A stretch of DNA of 64,000 nt from Hanleya hanleyi (Eukaryota > Mollusca > Polyplacophora > Lepidopleurida > Hanleyidae): assembly GCA_036873755.1 (NCBI GenBank), contig JAVTVY010039178.1:1-64000 (forward strand), written 5' to 3'. Positions 11,505 through 22,647 of the stretch are shown here, piece after piece. A program made the position numbers and the translations under genes. Each line of letters starts with the position of its first letter. Within the stretch, counting starts at the first letter, position 1. The notes under the pieces are model-generated. The model was not told the DNA's origin and made no database searches. It was given only the letters and a program-made list of their open reading frames with translations.

Positions 11505-11705
11505 AACGAATCCGGGGCATTTTTCACAGTGGCCCTTTTCCCCAAGGCCATTATCCCCCATGGGCATTTGCCCCAGTGACCTTTTCCCCCAGTGATCCTT
11601 TTACCCACCCTATAATATTGATGGAAAATGCTAAAGATTTTTTTAGAAAATAAGGCCACAGGGGAAATTGCTCATGGGGAAAATGATCACTGGGGAAAAG
11701 GCCGT
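11505..11705. mobile_element. Small palindromic MITE with CCCCAGTGACC motifs
   Basis: CAGTGGCCCTTTTCCCCA, CCCCAGTGACCTTTTCCC and CAGTGATCC on the left are mirrored on the right by GGGGAAAATGATCACTGGGG and AAAAGGCC around an AT-rich centre. Similar in style to 50690-51372. Confidence 0.5.
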
Positions 11706-12590
11706 ACACCGAGTTGAACCTACGGCGAACAGGAAATTCCCTAGCCGTAGAACCTTTGCTGTGTAGGTGGGCGTGGCTGTTCTTCCCCTGTAGTCGGTTA
11801 CACAGCCATTCGAGACTACAGCCATTCCTGGGCTAGAAATTCCCATTCATCTTGCAGGGGAAGATTAGTAGATACAGCTGTTTCGGTGAGAGTACCTTAT
11901 ATTTAATTAGGCTTTCATAATTCTCCAAATCAAAATTCTTGGTGATGATAGGCCTACTGCGAGGGCCGACAGGATATTTGGGGTTCAGGTTGACGAAGAA
12001 TCAGCGACGTGAAATTCACATACTTGATGATTACTCCGGGGTCAGCGTCTCGGAGTAGTTTAAAAGTTACCGTAAGCCCACTGTAGAAGACCACTCTAGT
12101 TTCCAGCGGTGTGACTATTACTATGCATTCGACGAAGGACTAGGTACATTTTCATGTAAGTTTTCTTGCCCATGACGGATTGGTAAAGTTCGTCTATGGG
12201 TTTATTATTTCTGAAGATGAGGGTATCCCTGACAACGCATCTCGGGCAACCTTGCCAAAAACATCATTCGCATTGGAGCAATGCATTGTTTGGAAACCCC
12301 CTTGACATAATAGCAAAATTAACTCAGAAACTCTGGCCGTGATAGGTAAATATAGGGTAAGGTGGCGTGGCATTCCTATCACAGCTCAGATCGAGGGTAG
12401 GTTAAAATTTCGCGATAAAAATTGATGTTGTGAAAAGCGCCTTTTCGCTGACGAAAATAACTAAACGGGAGAGAAAAAATATGCCAATTGATACAGTTTG
12501 ACCGACCTGAGCTTCTTTGTCCATGTACCATCTATCGTGACTGTTTTGATGCTGACAAAATGTGATCAAATGTGTGAGAAAAATCTCGAT
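11706..12590. other. Non-coding stretch, nothing recognised
   Basis: No conserved frame, tandem array or clear inverted repeat. Contains an isolated GAGTTGAACCTACGGCGAAC block and a segment with GCGCCTTTTCGC near 12440. Confidence 0.4.
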
Positions 12591-13366
12591 TGATTTTAAA
12601 GGATTTTAATCAATATTTTTTTTCCTCTGGAATATGTGTCAGAAGAGTTAGTACTTAATTAAGATTTTTTTTTTTAAATTTTCCTCGGCCTCTGTGGGCG
12701 TATTTAAGTCTTTTTGGCAGCTCTATTTAGCTCCCAGTCAGATATGCATATTTGTGGAATGAAAGCGAGGCCGCCAATCTGTGACGTCACAGGCGCGAGA
12801 GCTCGCTAATGACAGGTAGCAATTTAGTATGAACTAGAGCATAGTCTGAGGGATGCACACATTTGATCAAAATGATCAGTAAGGCTGCTTACAAGATACC
12901 CCCCGTAAGGGCATAGATACATGGGGGTGGTTAATGTTTCACGAGTAAGCTAAATGGGATTGTGGCAATGGAAATCATCAGTAAGCATGCTTACAAGATA
13001 CCCCCCAGATGCACATTTGATAGAAATTGACGAGTATTTGTAGAGGAATATAAGTATACATGTTATGGGTGGCGGCACGGTATGTAACTAGTTGACAATG
13101 AGACCTCACTCGGTTGGAGTGCGGTTAACGGATTGTCTATGCATGTGTCGTGACGATACTCAGATGAGTTTAATGGATTGTTCAGAAAATTGATGTTAAT
13201 AATGATTGTTGAGAATGGGGTTATGCAGGCATATTGTGTTTTACCTAACTGTTGTTACCACTAGAACCGTGTAGACTTGAAATGGGCTGTTGCAACAGAT
13301 AGGCGAATTACTGTCATCTAGATAACCACATTGAAGAGGAAAAGGAAGTAAATGAGAAGTGAAATA

Positions 13367-14265
13367 TTAAACTTACTACCTGTAGACGCATATGCAACAT
13401 CCTGAGCTAGGTCTCATGGTATGGCAGCTACATACAAAATTTGAGAAGAATCTAATCAGCCGTTGTCAAGTTATGCTCCAGAAATGGAATGTTACGGACC
13501 AACTGAGAAAATTCTGCCCATAGGTGGCGCCACCTGTAGACGCACATGCGCCAAACGCAATCCCAAGCAAGGTCTCATGGTAAGGTAGCTACATACCAAA
13601 TCTGAGAGGAATCCAATTAGCTGTTGTCAAGTTATGCTCCGGAAACGAAATGTTACGGACCGACAAGAAAAAGTTTTGACCCTAGGTGGCGCCACCTGTA
13701 GATGCACATGCGCCAAACGCAATCCCAAGCGAGGTCTCATGGTAAGGTAGCTACATACCAAATTTGAGAGGAATCCAAGTAGCGGTTGTCAAGTTATGCT
13801 CCGGAAACGAAATGTTACGGACTGACATGAGAAACTTTTGACCATAGGTGGCGCCACCTGTAGACGCACATGCGCCAAACGCAATCCCAAGCGAGGTCTC
13901 ATGGTAAGGTAGCTACATACCAAATTTGAGAGGAATCCAGGTAGCGGTTGTCAAGTTATGCTCCGGAAACGAAATGTTACGGAATGACCCTAGGTGGCGC
14001 CACCTGTAGACGCACATGCGCCATATGCAATCCCAAGCGAGGTCTCGTGTTATGGTAGCTGCATACCAAATTTGAGAGGAATCCAAGTAGCGGTTGTCAA
14101 GTTATGCTCCGGAAACCAAATGTTACGGACGTACAGACGGACTGACGTACGGACGGACGGACGTACGGACGGACGGCACGACGTACGGACGGACGTACGG
14201 ACGGACGGTCAAGCTGAAACCAGTATACCGCCCCTACACTACGTGTACGGGGGGTATAATTACAT
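13367..14265 (+). mobile_element. Pearl-like element: five units of about 160 bp, ACGG/ACGT run, hairpin
   Basis: GGTGGCGCCACCTGTAGACG starts units at 13523, 13685, 13847 and 13993, with a diverged unit from about 13367. Blocks AAGCGAGGTCTCATGG and GTTGTCAAGTTATGCTCCGG repeat in each. The array is followed by a (ACGG)n/(ACGT) run at 14126-14210 and an inverted end (ATACCGCCCC ... GGGGGGTAT) at 14226-14258. Frames reading RTDGRTDG here are microsatellite translation. Confidence 0.75.
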
Positions 14266-14637
14266 ACTGGGAGAGATTTCTTTTAGTGGCATTTAGAAGT
14301 TGGGAAGTAGATAAATAAACAAATTACTTATGGATAACAACTTCTAGTTTATTCGGGACGACGTTTTGATACAGGTATCGTTCTCAAGACAATGACATCA
14401 ATAAATAAATCATCCCCAATGCGTATGAACCCCACCGTGCCTTGAAGCCCACCTTGTTAATTAATCCAGCCATCTCCACAAGCCTAATCCTGTCCTATTA
14501 AATATTTCTCACCTAGTATAATACTATTGTTATCATACTGTTGACATTCACTCAAGGAACTGTATATATACTGCTTCTTCACAATTCGACTCGAGAATAC
14601 GACCGCCTAATAAATAGCAGTGTAAATTGACTCCAAA

Positions 14638-14750
14638 ATGCCGTATTGTGCCGCCTACGGTTGTACAAATGAGCAGAAAAAAGGGTTAAACGCACCCCTC
14701 CCCACATTGGTTTTCCGGTCATTACAGTTCTGCTTATCTTATAATATACT
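14638..14750 (+). pseudogene. THAP-domain-like N-terminus
   Basis: ATG opens MPYCAAYGCTNEQKKG, which fits the start of a THAP zinc finger (M-P-x-x-C-a-a-x-x-C-x-N). A TATA-like AT-rich stretch and TCACAATTCGACTCGAGAAT precede it. The later C and H ligands are not found in this frame, so it is either a first exon before an intron or a remnant of a THAP-type transposase gene. Confidence 0.35.
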
Positions 14751-15264
14751 CCTTCCCCAGGGCTTCGTTTTTAGAATTAGTGCGCGAGCTAAAAATAGCT
14801 TACGTCAAAATATTTAGGAGAGGGTATTTGAAATCAGGCGAGTGGTTGCAATATAATACAATATAAAATATGACCGTTTACGCGAGCTAAATATCACTCT
14901 CGTCACATGAATTTACTAGACTGTTTGCGTGCAGGTGGGCTATCTGATAATGTCACCAACACCTGTTTTGCGAGAAATTGCCTCCCCCCCCCCATGTATC
15001 TGCGAAAAGTCAGGAGCAGGGCAGCTAGAAAGTCGCAATTTGTTCTTTCCTATCAATTAAGCTAGCTGGACGGCATATTCCTACTGGAAATAATTTATTG
15101 AACACACATTTGCCAGAAGTAAAAAAAAAATGAACTAAATATTTTTGGTAGATAATATATAACGTCGTACTTTCAAACTGACCTGAACGAAAGAGAAAAC
15201 TCCAAAATGGGCGTACGTCTCCGTGTTGAAATTTCACAAACTAGGCCTGGACTAACAAATTATT

Positions 15265-15561
15265 TCAATCATTGTCTAAATATTTATTCATTCTGTGCAT
15301 AGGGGGCCTATATATAACGTCCGGCATAGATAATAAATAACATTCCGTGTGGGACGGTTCATCTGTTTCAGATTCGCTTTCCCTCTGTTCTACTTCATTT
15401 CGGTCGTTTAGTACGGGTTCAAACTGATACAGCAGAACGTGAAGATGTCCATTTATGTCCTCTGTATACAGATCATCATCACTGGCATATTCTTCCATGG
15501 TTTCGAATCGTTTTCGATTAATTATACAGCGATATACGCGATGGAGTAATCGCAAATCCAC
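15265..15561 (-). CDS. 98-residue open frame of unknown function
   Basis: Not recognised with confidence. It has an acidic stretch (EEYASDDDLYTEDING), then LLYQFEPVLND and a second acidic, serine-rich run. YQFEP followed by an acidic run resembles the leader of the P2X7-cytoplasmic-domain-like proteins found with THAP-type elements in invertebrates, but the cysteine-rich WCxCG block that defines those is absent. It lies just inside the right inverted arm, opposite in strand to the THAP-like fragment. Confidence 0.25.
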   Translation of the reverse strand: MDLRLLHRVYRCIINRKRFETMEEYASDDDLYTEDINGHLHVLLYQFEPVLNDRNEVEQRESESETDEPSHTECYLLSMPDVIYRPPMHRMNKYLDND

Positions 15562-15812
15562 AGCTTAATATATAGCTCAGACAGTTGCCCGCAGGAGACG
15601 CTCGCCTGTCTGACGTCACAAGGTCACGTGACGCCTAAGCTCATTAACGAGTTAACTGGCAGAAATTGAGCCACAGGTCTTTAATTAAAAAGGCTTAAAT
15701 ACGCCCACAGGGAACAAGGAATTTTTTTTTACAAAATTTCGTAATTAAGTACTAACTCTTCTGACACATATTCCAGAGAAAAAAAAATATCGATTAAAAT
15801 CCTTTAACGTTT

Positions 15813-16489
15813 TCGCGCCTTTCTGACATCTTGTAAGGATATGACCTTCGCTATTGTTATCTCGTGACCTTTCTGATCACGTGAATAAACACACGTCGCT
15901 ATTGGTTTATAACAGTCTTGGATCAATTTCTTGATGACGTGATCCAAAAGGTCAACCCCATTCTGCGCATGTCCCTGTAAACTGTGGAGAAAGAAACACA
16001 ACGGCGTTGTTGACAAAATCTGTGTTTGATGGCAGATTCCGTCGTATTAGAGTCATTATGTGGTTGTCATAGTGCTGGAGATGCCAAATCATATTATTTA
16101 TTCGATAAAATGCTTTTTGTGCCCGTCTCAATTCCCCACTCCGTGTGCAGTTAAAGATCTCGAGCGACTGACATCTTATTTAGTTATTTCCATTTCAGGC
16201 TCTATCAGTCATTCAGGCTAAGGAGTCAGATTCAGCAACAATAACCAAAAAAATAGACTCCTTAGCCGATGTTTTCGGGCTACCTCAAAATCAGCAGTGT
16301 TTGTTCTCTCTTGTTGTTAAAGTATACCCGGTATCCAAAAGTGACACAATACGCAACCTAGAACTGGAGAGAGCCATAGGGGCTTGTTGTTGGCCAGTTA
16401 TTATGACATTAATACTCATATATTCCCCTCCTACTCCATAAATATTAGAGGAGAGTATATATGAATAAGGGTAGACACATCGATTGTGA
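15813..16489. other. Non-coding stretch, nothing recognised
   Basis: AT-rich with a 70-codon minus frame (16016-15804) that overlaps the inverted arm. A TATATTCCCC/GAGAGTATATATGA near-palindrome is at about 16418-16463. Confidence 0.35.
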
Positions 16490-17270
16490 TTTGTGGGCCA
16501 CAGTGACCTTGACCTTAACCTAAATTTTGGTGACAGATTCTCTCCCCCTAATGTATATGCCGAAATGAAAAAAAAATCTGTTTTTACTGACTTCCTGATT
16601 TTGGGGGTGACAGTGACCTTGACCTAAATTTTGGTATGTGACATCACTTCCCTTTAATGTATCTATGGACACACAAAATAGTAATTAACAATTTCCCGGT
16701 TTGAGGTCACTCTAACCTTGACCTCAATTTTGGTATGTGACACATCTCTCCATAATGTATCACCTGGCACACAAAAAAAAATTGAGACTTTTAATAATTT
16801 CCTGATTTTGGAGTAAGTGACCTTGACCTCGACCTACATTTTGGTACTTGACATCGCCTAACCCTAATGTGTCTAGCAACCTTTGACCGTAACCACAATT
16901 TTGGTATGTGGCATCTTTTCCCCATATAAATCCACTCACAAAAATTTAGCCGTTTCCAAAGATTTCCTGATTTTTAGGCCACAGTAACCTTTGACCTCTG
17001 ATCTCGATCTCAGATTTGGTATGCGACACATCGTCTCCACCTAGTGTATCCACTCATAAAAAAAAATGCAACTGTGAATAGAAATATATATATAGACCGG
17101 ACATGAAGAATTCAATGATTTTCTCATTTTTAGGCCAGTGACCTTTGGCTTGACCTCAATTTTGTTATGTGACACATCATCCGCACCAACGGTATCTACT
17201 CACAAAAACTAGGAACAGTAGATAGAAAACTGTCTCAGATATAGACCTGGATGGATGGATGGAAAGACGA
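16490..17270 (+). repeat. Tandem array with repeated TGACCTTGACC half-sites
   Basis: Six to seven diverged units of 95-130 bp, each with TGACCTTGACCT or ACCTTTGACCTC, then ATTTTGGTATGTGACA, then TNATGTATCNACTCACA. TGACCTTGA is the complement of the extended nuclear-receptor half-site TCAAGGTCA. A GGAT microsatellite lies at 17250-17262. Confidence 0.65.
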
Positions 17271-17289
17271 AAATCGTCTTCAAATAATA

Positions 17290-17950
17290 TGTCCACTTCT
17301 CATCGGGCAAATAAGAATAGATCAAGGTCAGTCATCGTAAACAGATTCTGGTATATTCTCACTTGATTGCATGTGGAATATCAATTCGGAGATGTTAGAC
17401 TAACGTATAGAATTGCACCTTTAGAAAATAGGTCGTCGGTCATATTCAAGAGACTTCAGGTACATCATCAGTTGCGTATGTGGTAAAAATTTGGACAATG
17501 TAGATATAATCCTTCATGAAATATCGTACTAAATAGAATCTGACCTGGATAAAAATAGGTCAAGGTCAGTTATCTTCAATACACTTCTGGACTATTGCCA
17601 GATGAATACATAGCATTAATTTGGAGAGCCTAGCTATATTTCTTAACATTATATCATAATAAAAGAGCTTTTGACCTTGAAAAAATAGGTTAATATCAGT
17701 CAATGACCAGGCGTAATGTGAATTTGGAGACCCTAGCTTTAATCCTTCAAAAAATATTGCAAGTACTAGAATTTGACATTGATAAAATATTTCGAGGTCA
17801 GTCATTTTCAATATGCTTCTGACCCATCACCAGCTGCATATTTGGTACGACTTATAAATGCCGGACTATAATCCTTCCCGAGAGATGGTTTTCACAACAA
17901 AAACAGACAGACAACCACAATAGCCTTTGGGCAAAATTGCTCAAGGGATA
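17290..17950. repeat. Related array in the opposite orientation with end hairpin
   Basis: Three to four units of about 115-120 bp share TAGGTCAAGGTCAGT, ATCTTCAATACACTTCTG and ATAATCCTTCATGAAATAT. Similar single blocks occur at 1640-1720. It ends in AACAGACAGACAACCAC and an imperfect hairpin CCTTTGGGC...GCTCAAGGG at 17924-17947, the same architecture as the pearl-like elements. Confidence 0.6.
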
Positions 17951-18012
17951 ACAACTAACAAACAGACATAAAAAACAAGAGAATTAAATGGATATTATTA
18001 TTTTTGGTTGAT

Positions 18013-18018
18013 TTTATT
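18013..18018 (-). terminator. Candidate ZSWIM8 polyadenylation signal AATAAA
   Basis: First canonical AATAAA on the minus strand after the ZSWIM8 stop codon, 4.4 kb downstream. It is followed 45-65 bases later by a GT-rich tract. No transcript evidence is available. Confidence 0.35.
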
Positions 18019-19193
18019 CTTTTTTTTTCAAATTTCTTGTCAAGGTACATCAGCAACAAAATAATTCAGTTTTTACTCCAAGCATTACCAATCATACGAA
18101 TCAAGGTATTTCAAGACTTTTATGGAATATAATATGGACCAGACAAACACACATTGCTTAAATATACCTGAACATCAAACTAGACAGAGCTATGCAATAT
18201 GAACCTACAGTTAGATATGGGGAAAGGAACTGGACTTAAACACACTTAGGGAAAGGATGTGGTACGAATTACGTATGCAGTGAGGGTGAAAGGGGAGGGC
18301 GGGATCTAAAAATCAGGATTTTTTCCTATGTATGATGGGTTAAATTTTGCATATGAGAGGAGGTCAAAAATTCCATTTTTGTTTTGCGTACGTAACACTT
18401 GAATGACCCCTAAACAAGGTAACAATTGAAGTGCATTATACAACTGCCACTTTATCTAAAAACAGTTGACATCAACTGTGTGGTCACAAGATATCATTAT
18501 GATCTCTAAATAAATTTCTTTTGTTTCAAGTATCTAAATAACTCTTCAATGAGAATTCAAGATAATCGCCTTTCCATACAAGTCAATTATTTCCTATTAC
18601 TATACCATCATTGTTATTGAGGTAAATCATGAGAACAAATCAGGCAAAAAAATGCAACTGCATGGAAGTTTTAAATATAAATTTTGAGCAAAACAGTGAA
18701 TCGCAAATCTTCAAAGTTGGAATAGAAGGCCAAAGATAATTAATTTGTTCATGTTTAAATCCAAGTGGAGGACATTAAAATTTCGGAAACTCCATGCCCC
18801 TTCTCTAACTTCAGGCATTGCTAACATGACTGCTGTGGTCTGGTCCTGTCTTCCATCGACAGACCAATACAATCAGGGGAGGGCACAGAACCAGACCATG
18901 GAAGCCGGCAGCAAAAAAGGTCTCATGACCCCCCACATTTAGCAAAACAGCTATGCTCAAATTTCTTTGGTTTATGGTGATTTAATTGTTATTATCTATT
19001 TGCATACCATTTAATCGAAGTTGGATTGCATAAAAAGCATCAATTTAATAAGAGCTGTTTCCACTTCCTGTTAAGTCTTGAGCCAATGCTCTCACGCCTA
19101 CATTGGCCTAGGATCGAGCTTCTGGATTACCAAAATTTGCCCGGAAAACAAGAACAATACAGGTAATCTTGTTATAATCCTTATAACTGTGTT

Positions 19194-19347
19194 CAGGGTG
19201 TGAAATAGCCCTTTGCCCGGTTGCCCAGGGCAACCTAAATTTTCTTTGGGCAACCAAATTCTGTCCAAATTGCAATGCATTTGGATGTGTTGGTTGCCTG
19301 TGCTTGGCGATGGGCAACTAGAATTTGTTTGTCTATTTCATACCCTG
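19194..19347. mobile_element. 154-bp MITE with 5-bp target duplication, inside the probable 3' UTR
   Basis: Ends CAGGGTGTGAAATAG and, inverted, CAGGGTATGAAATAG (14 of 15). Flanked by GTGTT on both sides. TTGCCC/GGGCAA motifs are repeated inside. Confidence 0.72.
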
Positions 19348-22300
19348 GTGTTGACGTCCTAGAGAAGTTTCATCCTTTTACTAATATATAGTCAGATAAT
19401 GACTGACACAGGATGTAAATTTACAACACACCGCTTTTCATAACTGCATAGATAAAAAAATAGATTTCATATAAAATGTCCAAGATTCAGGTTTTCCAAG
19501 CTTCCGTCACACATACAAATTTGAATCACAACATGGGCAGAATCTCAATCATGAGATGAAAAATTAAGTTAAGAGGAAAGAGCGAGAACAGAGCCCAGGC
19601 ATTCAGTATTTTCTCCAAGATCATTTAGCAGAAATTGACCTGATATTTCAAACACCATTTTACATTTCACAAACTGACAGGACTGAAGCCAGCTAACAAA
19701 TAACCATCATTTCTTTGGGACACATTTTGATGTCATCTACAATTTGCTGGAGCAATGGTGTACATGCTCAGGAAGTAAATTTCAACAGTGAATATTTAAG
19801 AAAATAGTGTATAAGTTAAATAGTTTAACAGAAAATAAACAACATTTGATTAATATATAAGATAGGGGAAAAAGGTGTGCATTGTTATTTAAATTAGAAT
19901 AACCCGACAGACTATCCCATCTGTTTTGAACAATCAATTAAATTAATCACGCTAATTCAGAAAGGATCAAGCTGTTTTCCATCTAACAGTACTTGTACAG
20001 CAAAAGGAAAAGAATTTACTAGATATTTAATGTACTCATCTTTGGGGAATTTTGATAAATAGAAATTATTACATTAAATAAAACAAAAGGAAGCTGTGAA
20101 ATGGAAGAATGACTCATAACAATTTACCTCCAGAAGGAAGAATGGAAACAAATTGGATACTTCTACATATGGCTTGGCTGTCAAAAAAAAATGATCAAAA
20201 GTTTACCTGACACATTACTTCATGTACTTGGAGATAATGGGTACTAAATTACCATCATTACTAATTAACAACCGTCATCAATAAATAAGTCCATAAAGAA
20301 ATGGCAAAAATACACCTCTTGGCTTCTCAGAAATGTAGTCTCATCAGTCATTACACTGGAAGCTAATACTGAAAACTATATTATAACGGCCAGCAGTTGA
20401 ATTATACAACAAAATATTTTCTTTTAACAAATTCCTGGGATAGACAGTATTCTTCACAATTCCTGTGTTGTATATACCTCTCCGACTAACGACCTTCTCT
20501 TGGGTATCAGCTTCATTCAGAAGACAGGGGCATGTTTACATGTATGATGGCAGCTGTTGTCTTCACGCTACTGATCGTCTGATATAATTTATATGTTCGA
20601 CCTAGAAATGCTATATTCTGTTCAGGTCAGTGACTGGAGATCCTCATGGTGGATCAGCAGGACCCTCTTCTCCAATGATTTTTAAGCAGACAAGATGTAT
20701 CAAACTTTTGGTAGAACACTTCTGGGAATGAGGATAGGTGTTACAATGGATAAGTCAAGATCTACCAAATACACTATCCACATGATCCATAAGCTCTGCA
20801 TTTTTGAGTAACATTGCTCATTGAGTTGGGGGTAATTGGTACAACTTGTCAGGAGCTTTCATACTGAGAATGATCTATTCAGTCAGTTTGGGGGATGATA
20901 GTCTTGTGTGATTTAAAACATTTCATGCATCAATAGTAATGGTAGTCCGACATGCTCTAGAAGCCACCTGTGAGCTATAATCCCAGATTTCAGTTTCTGT
21001 TCATTTAAGCATAACATTTCAATGTCTCTGTACATAGACCCATGGACATTGGAAAGAAATAAACTCATTCAACTAAAATTCATTTTTTTACGACGATTTT
21101 TCTTTGTATCAGTACATTTACTTCATATTCAGAACAAATGGCACTCTGGGAGGAGGCAAATCATCTGTGTGCCCATAGGGGTCTCGAGTTGACCAAAGAT
21201 GAACAAGTTAGCTGCAGTTGACAACTAAACTCATAAAGCATACAAGACGGCTCTAACAGTAGAAGAATGTAGAAGAGGATGAAAAGACTAAAAAAAAGTG
21301 CATGATACCAATCCTTATGAATCTGGGTCAGGTTTCTGTTCCTCATTTGAATATTTCAACATAAGATCTTATGACACTCGCTTTAAGGTCACGTCCAGTT
21401 ACCTCCCAAGCTGACTGACCAATCACAGTGCTGCTATCAAAGACTTCTTAAGAAGTTGAGAAAGTGGCTATATTTGGAATGGCCCAATGCATATAAATCA
21501 GTCCTGGTCACGGAGGGGTGACCATAAATCTAGTTATATAGGATACGTCAAAGACATAGGCAAATGAATGGCAGAAATAGGATCCCAATTCATTATTAAT
21601 GTGTTAGTGAACCAAGTGTTGTTGTTACAGATTGTAAAGTTTTAACTTAGGTAACATGCGTGCACACTTAATATGAAACGTTTACACAGGTGCAGGAACT
21701 CAATGCACTGCACATACAATGTCATTTTCTTCGGGCAGATGCTTTTCGCCAATTTCCAAAATACTCTGTAACAACAACACTCGGTTTACTAACACCTTGA
21801 AAGATGGCATGAATGACATACAAAATAACGGCCGGAGGTTCTTTCTCACAACCTTCAAGCAGACTTGTACTAGTTACTGGTCTGCAAACTGACCGATGTA
21901 CCCTGATCTATTATGTTACATGAATGACTGAACATTTACACATGAAGATGAATGTATGAATAGACTATTTGTTAAAATTCAATATGAATATTATCTGGCA
22001 ACAAGTACATGGCCATGATGAAAGTATGAAACAGACGGGGGGAGTAAAATAAACCAGAATTGAGAACGATTTCAATAGGTTCAGAAATAACGCATTCAAG
22101 TTTAACCTGAAAGAAAAAATAATAATTATAATAATCATAACCATGCAACAAAGAAAAAAACAAACAAAACAGTATAATATGTATATAATTATATATATGT
22201 ATATATCAAACACGAAAAATAATAAAAATTGAACGGAAAAAAACTGGTGAAAATTCACTCCACAAAGTGGTAAAATTTGTACCTATCTGATGTGTCTATC

Positions 22301-22430
22301 TAACTACTCCTCAAAACTCTGGCATTTAGATGAGCTGAACTCCCGTCAAAATCAACATGTGCAGCAGCCACAAAATACCAACAGGACCTGGATAATATAG
22401 AGAAATGTGTTTGCTAACACAAGTCGTGGG

Positions 22431-22647
22431 TCAAATGTTCCCCGTGCTGAGAGCATTGACTAAACGTGTCCAAAGATCTTTCCTGCACGATTTGGAGCGA
22501 CGCAGACTCTGTAAGAACTCGTTGAACTGGACTATCCCCCCCGGTGTCATGAAGAATGCGTTGCGGGCGCTACAGACGATGGTGATGAAATCTTCATACT
22601 CTGTCTGGTTGATGTGATGAATGCGTTGATGGGCACATTGAATGAAC
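22431..22647 (-). CDS. ZSWIM8: ZSWIM8 exon t: terminal coding exon with stop
   Basis: Residues 1742-1813 and a TGA stop. FIQCAHQRIHHINQTEYEDF then CSARNAFFMTPGGIVQFNEF and LQSLRRSK match the human C-terminus (IHHRLIHLTPADYDDF, CLTPMGMMQFNDILQNLKRSK). The tail ends KDLWTRLVNALSTGNI. Confidence 0.96.

Larger units (their letters stand above)
12591..15812. repeat. Inverted arms (about 130 bp) around 3 kb, with THAP-like fragment and pearl array
   Basis: 12591-12727 and 15682-15812 are inverted copies: AAAGGATTTTAATC, CTCTGGAATATGTGTCAGAA, GAGTTAGTACTTAATTA and TGTGGGCGTATTTAAG. CRE palindromes TGACGTCA lie just inside both arms (12782 and 15612). This could bound a decayed DNA element of about 3.2 kb; if so, the pearl-like array was inserted in it. 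Confidence 0.5.
17985..22430 (-). other. Probable long 3' UTR of ZSWIM8
   Basis: After the stop codon no AATAAA can be found on the minus strand until 18018-18013. A T/GT-rich stretch follows at about 17967-17950, as expected downstream of a cleavage site. The 4.4-kb interval is free of tandem arrays and holds only one short MITE (19194-19347) and AT-rich sequence, while repeat arrays start right below 17950. ATTAAA variants occur inside the interval and could give shorter forms. The extent is inference. Confidence 0.4.

Noticed and set aside
13367..14120. CRISPR-like array
   Set aside because: Units are 146-162 bp, contiguous and without unique spacers, in a eukaryotic setting.
13994..14318. 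Open frames reading RTDGRTDG
   Set aside because: They arise from the (ACGG)n/(ACGT)n microsatellite of a pearl-like element.
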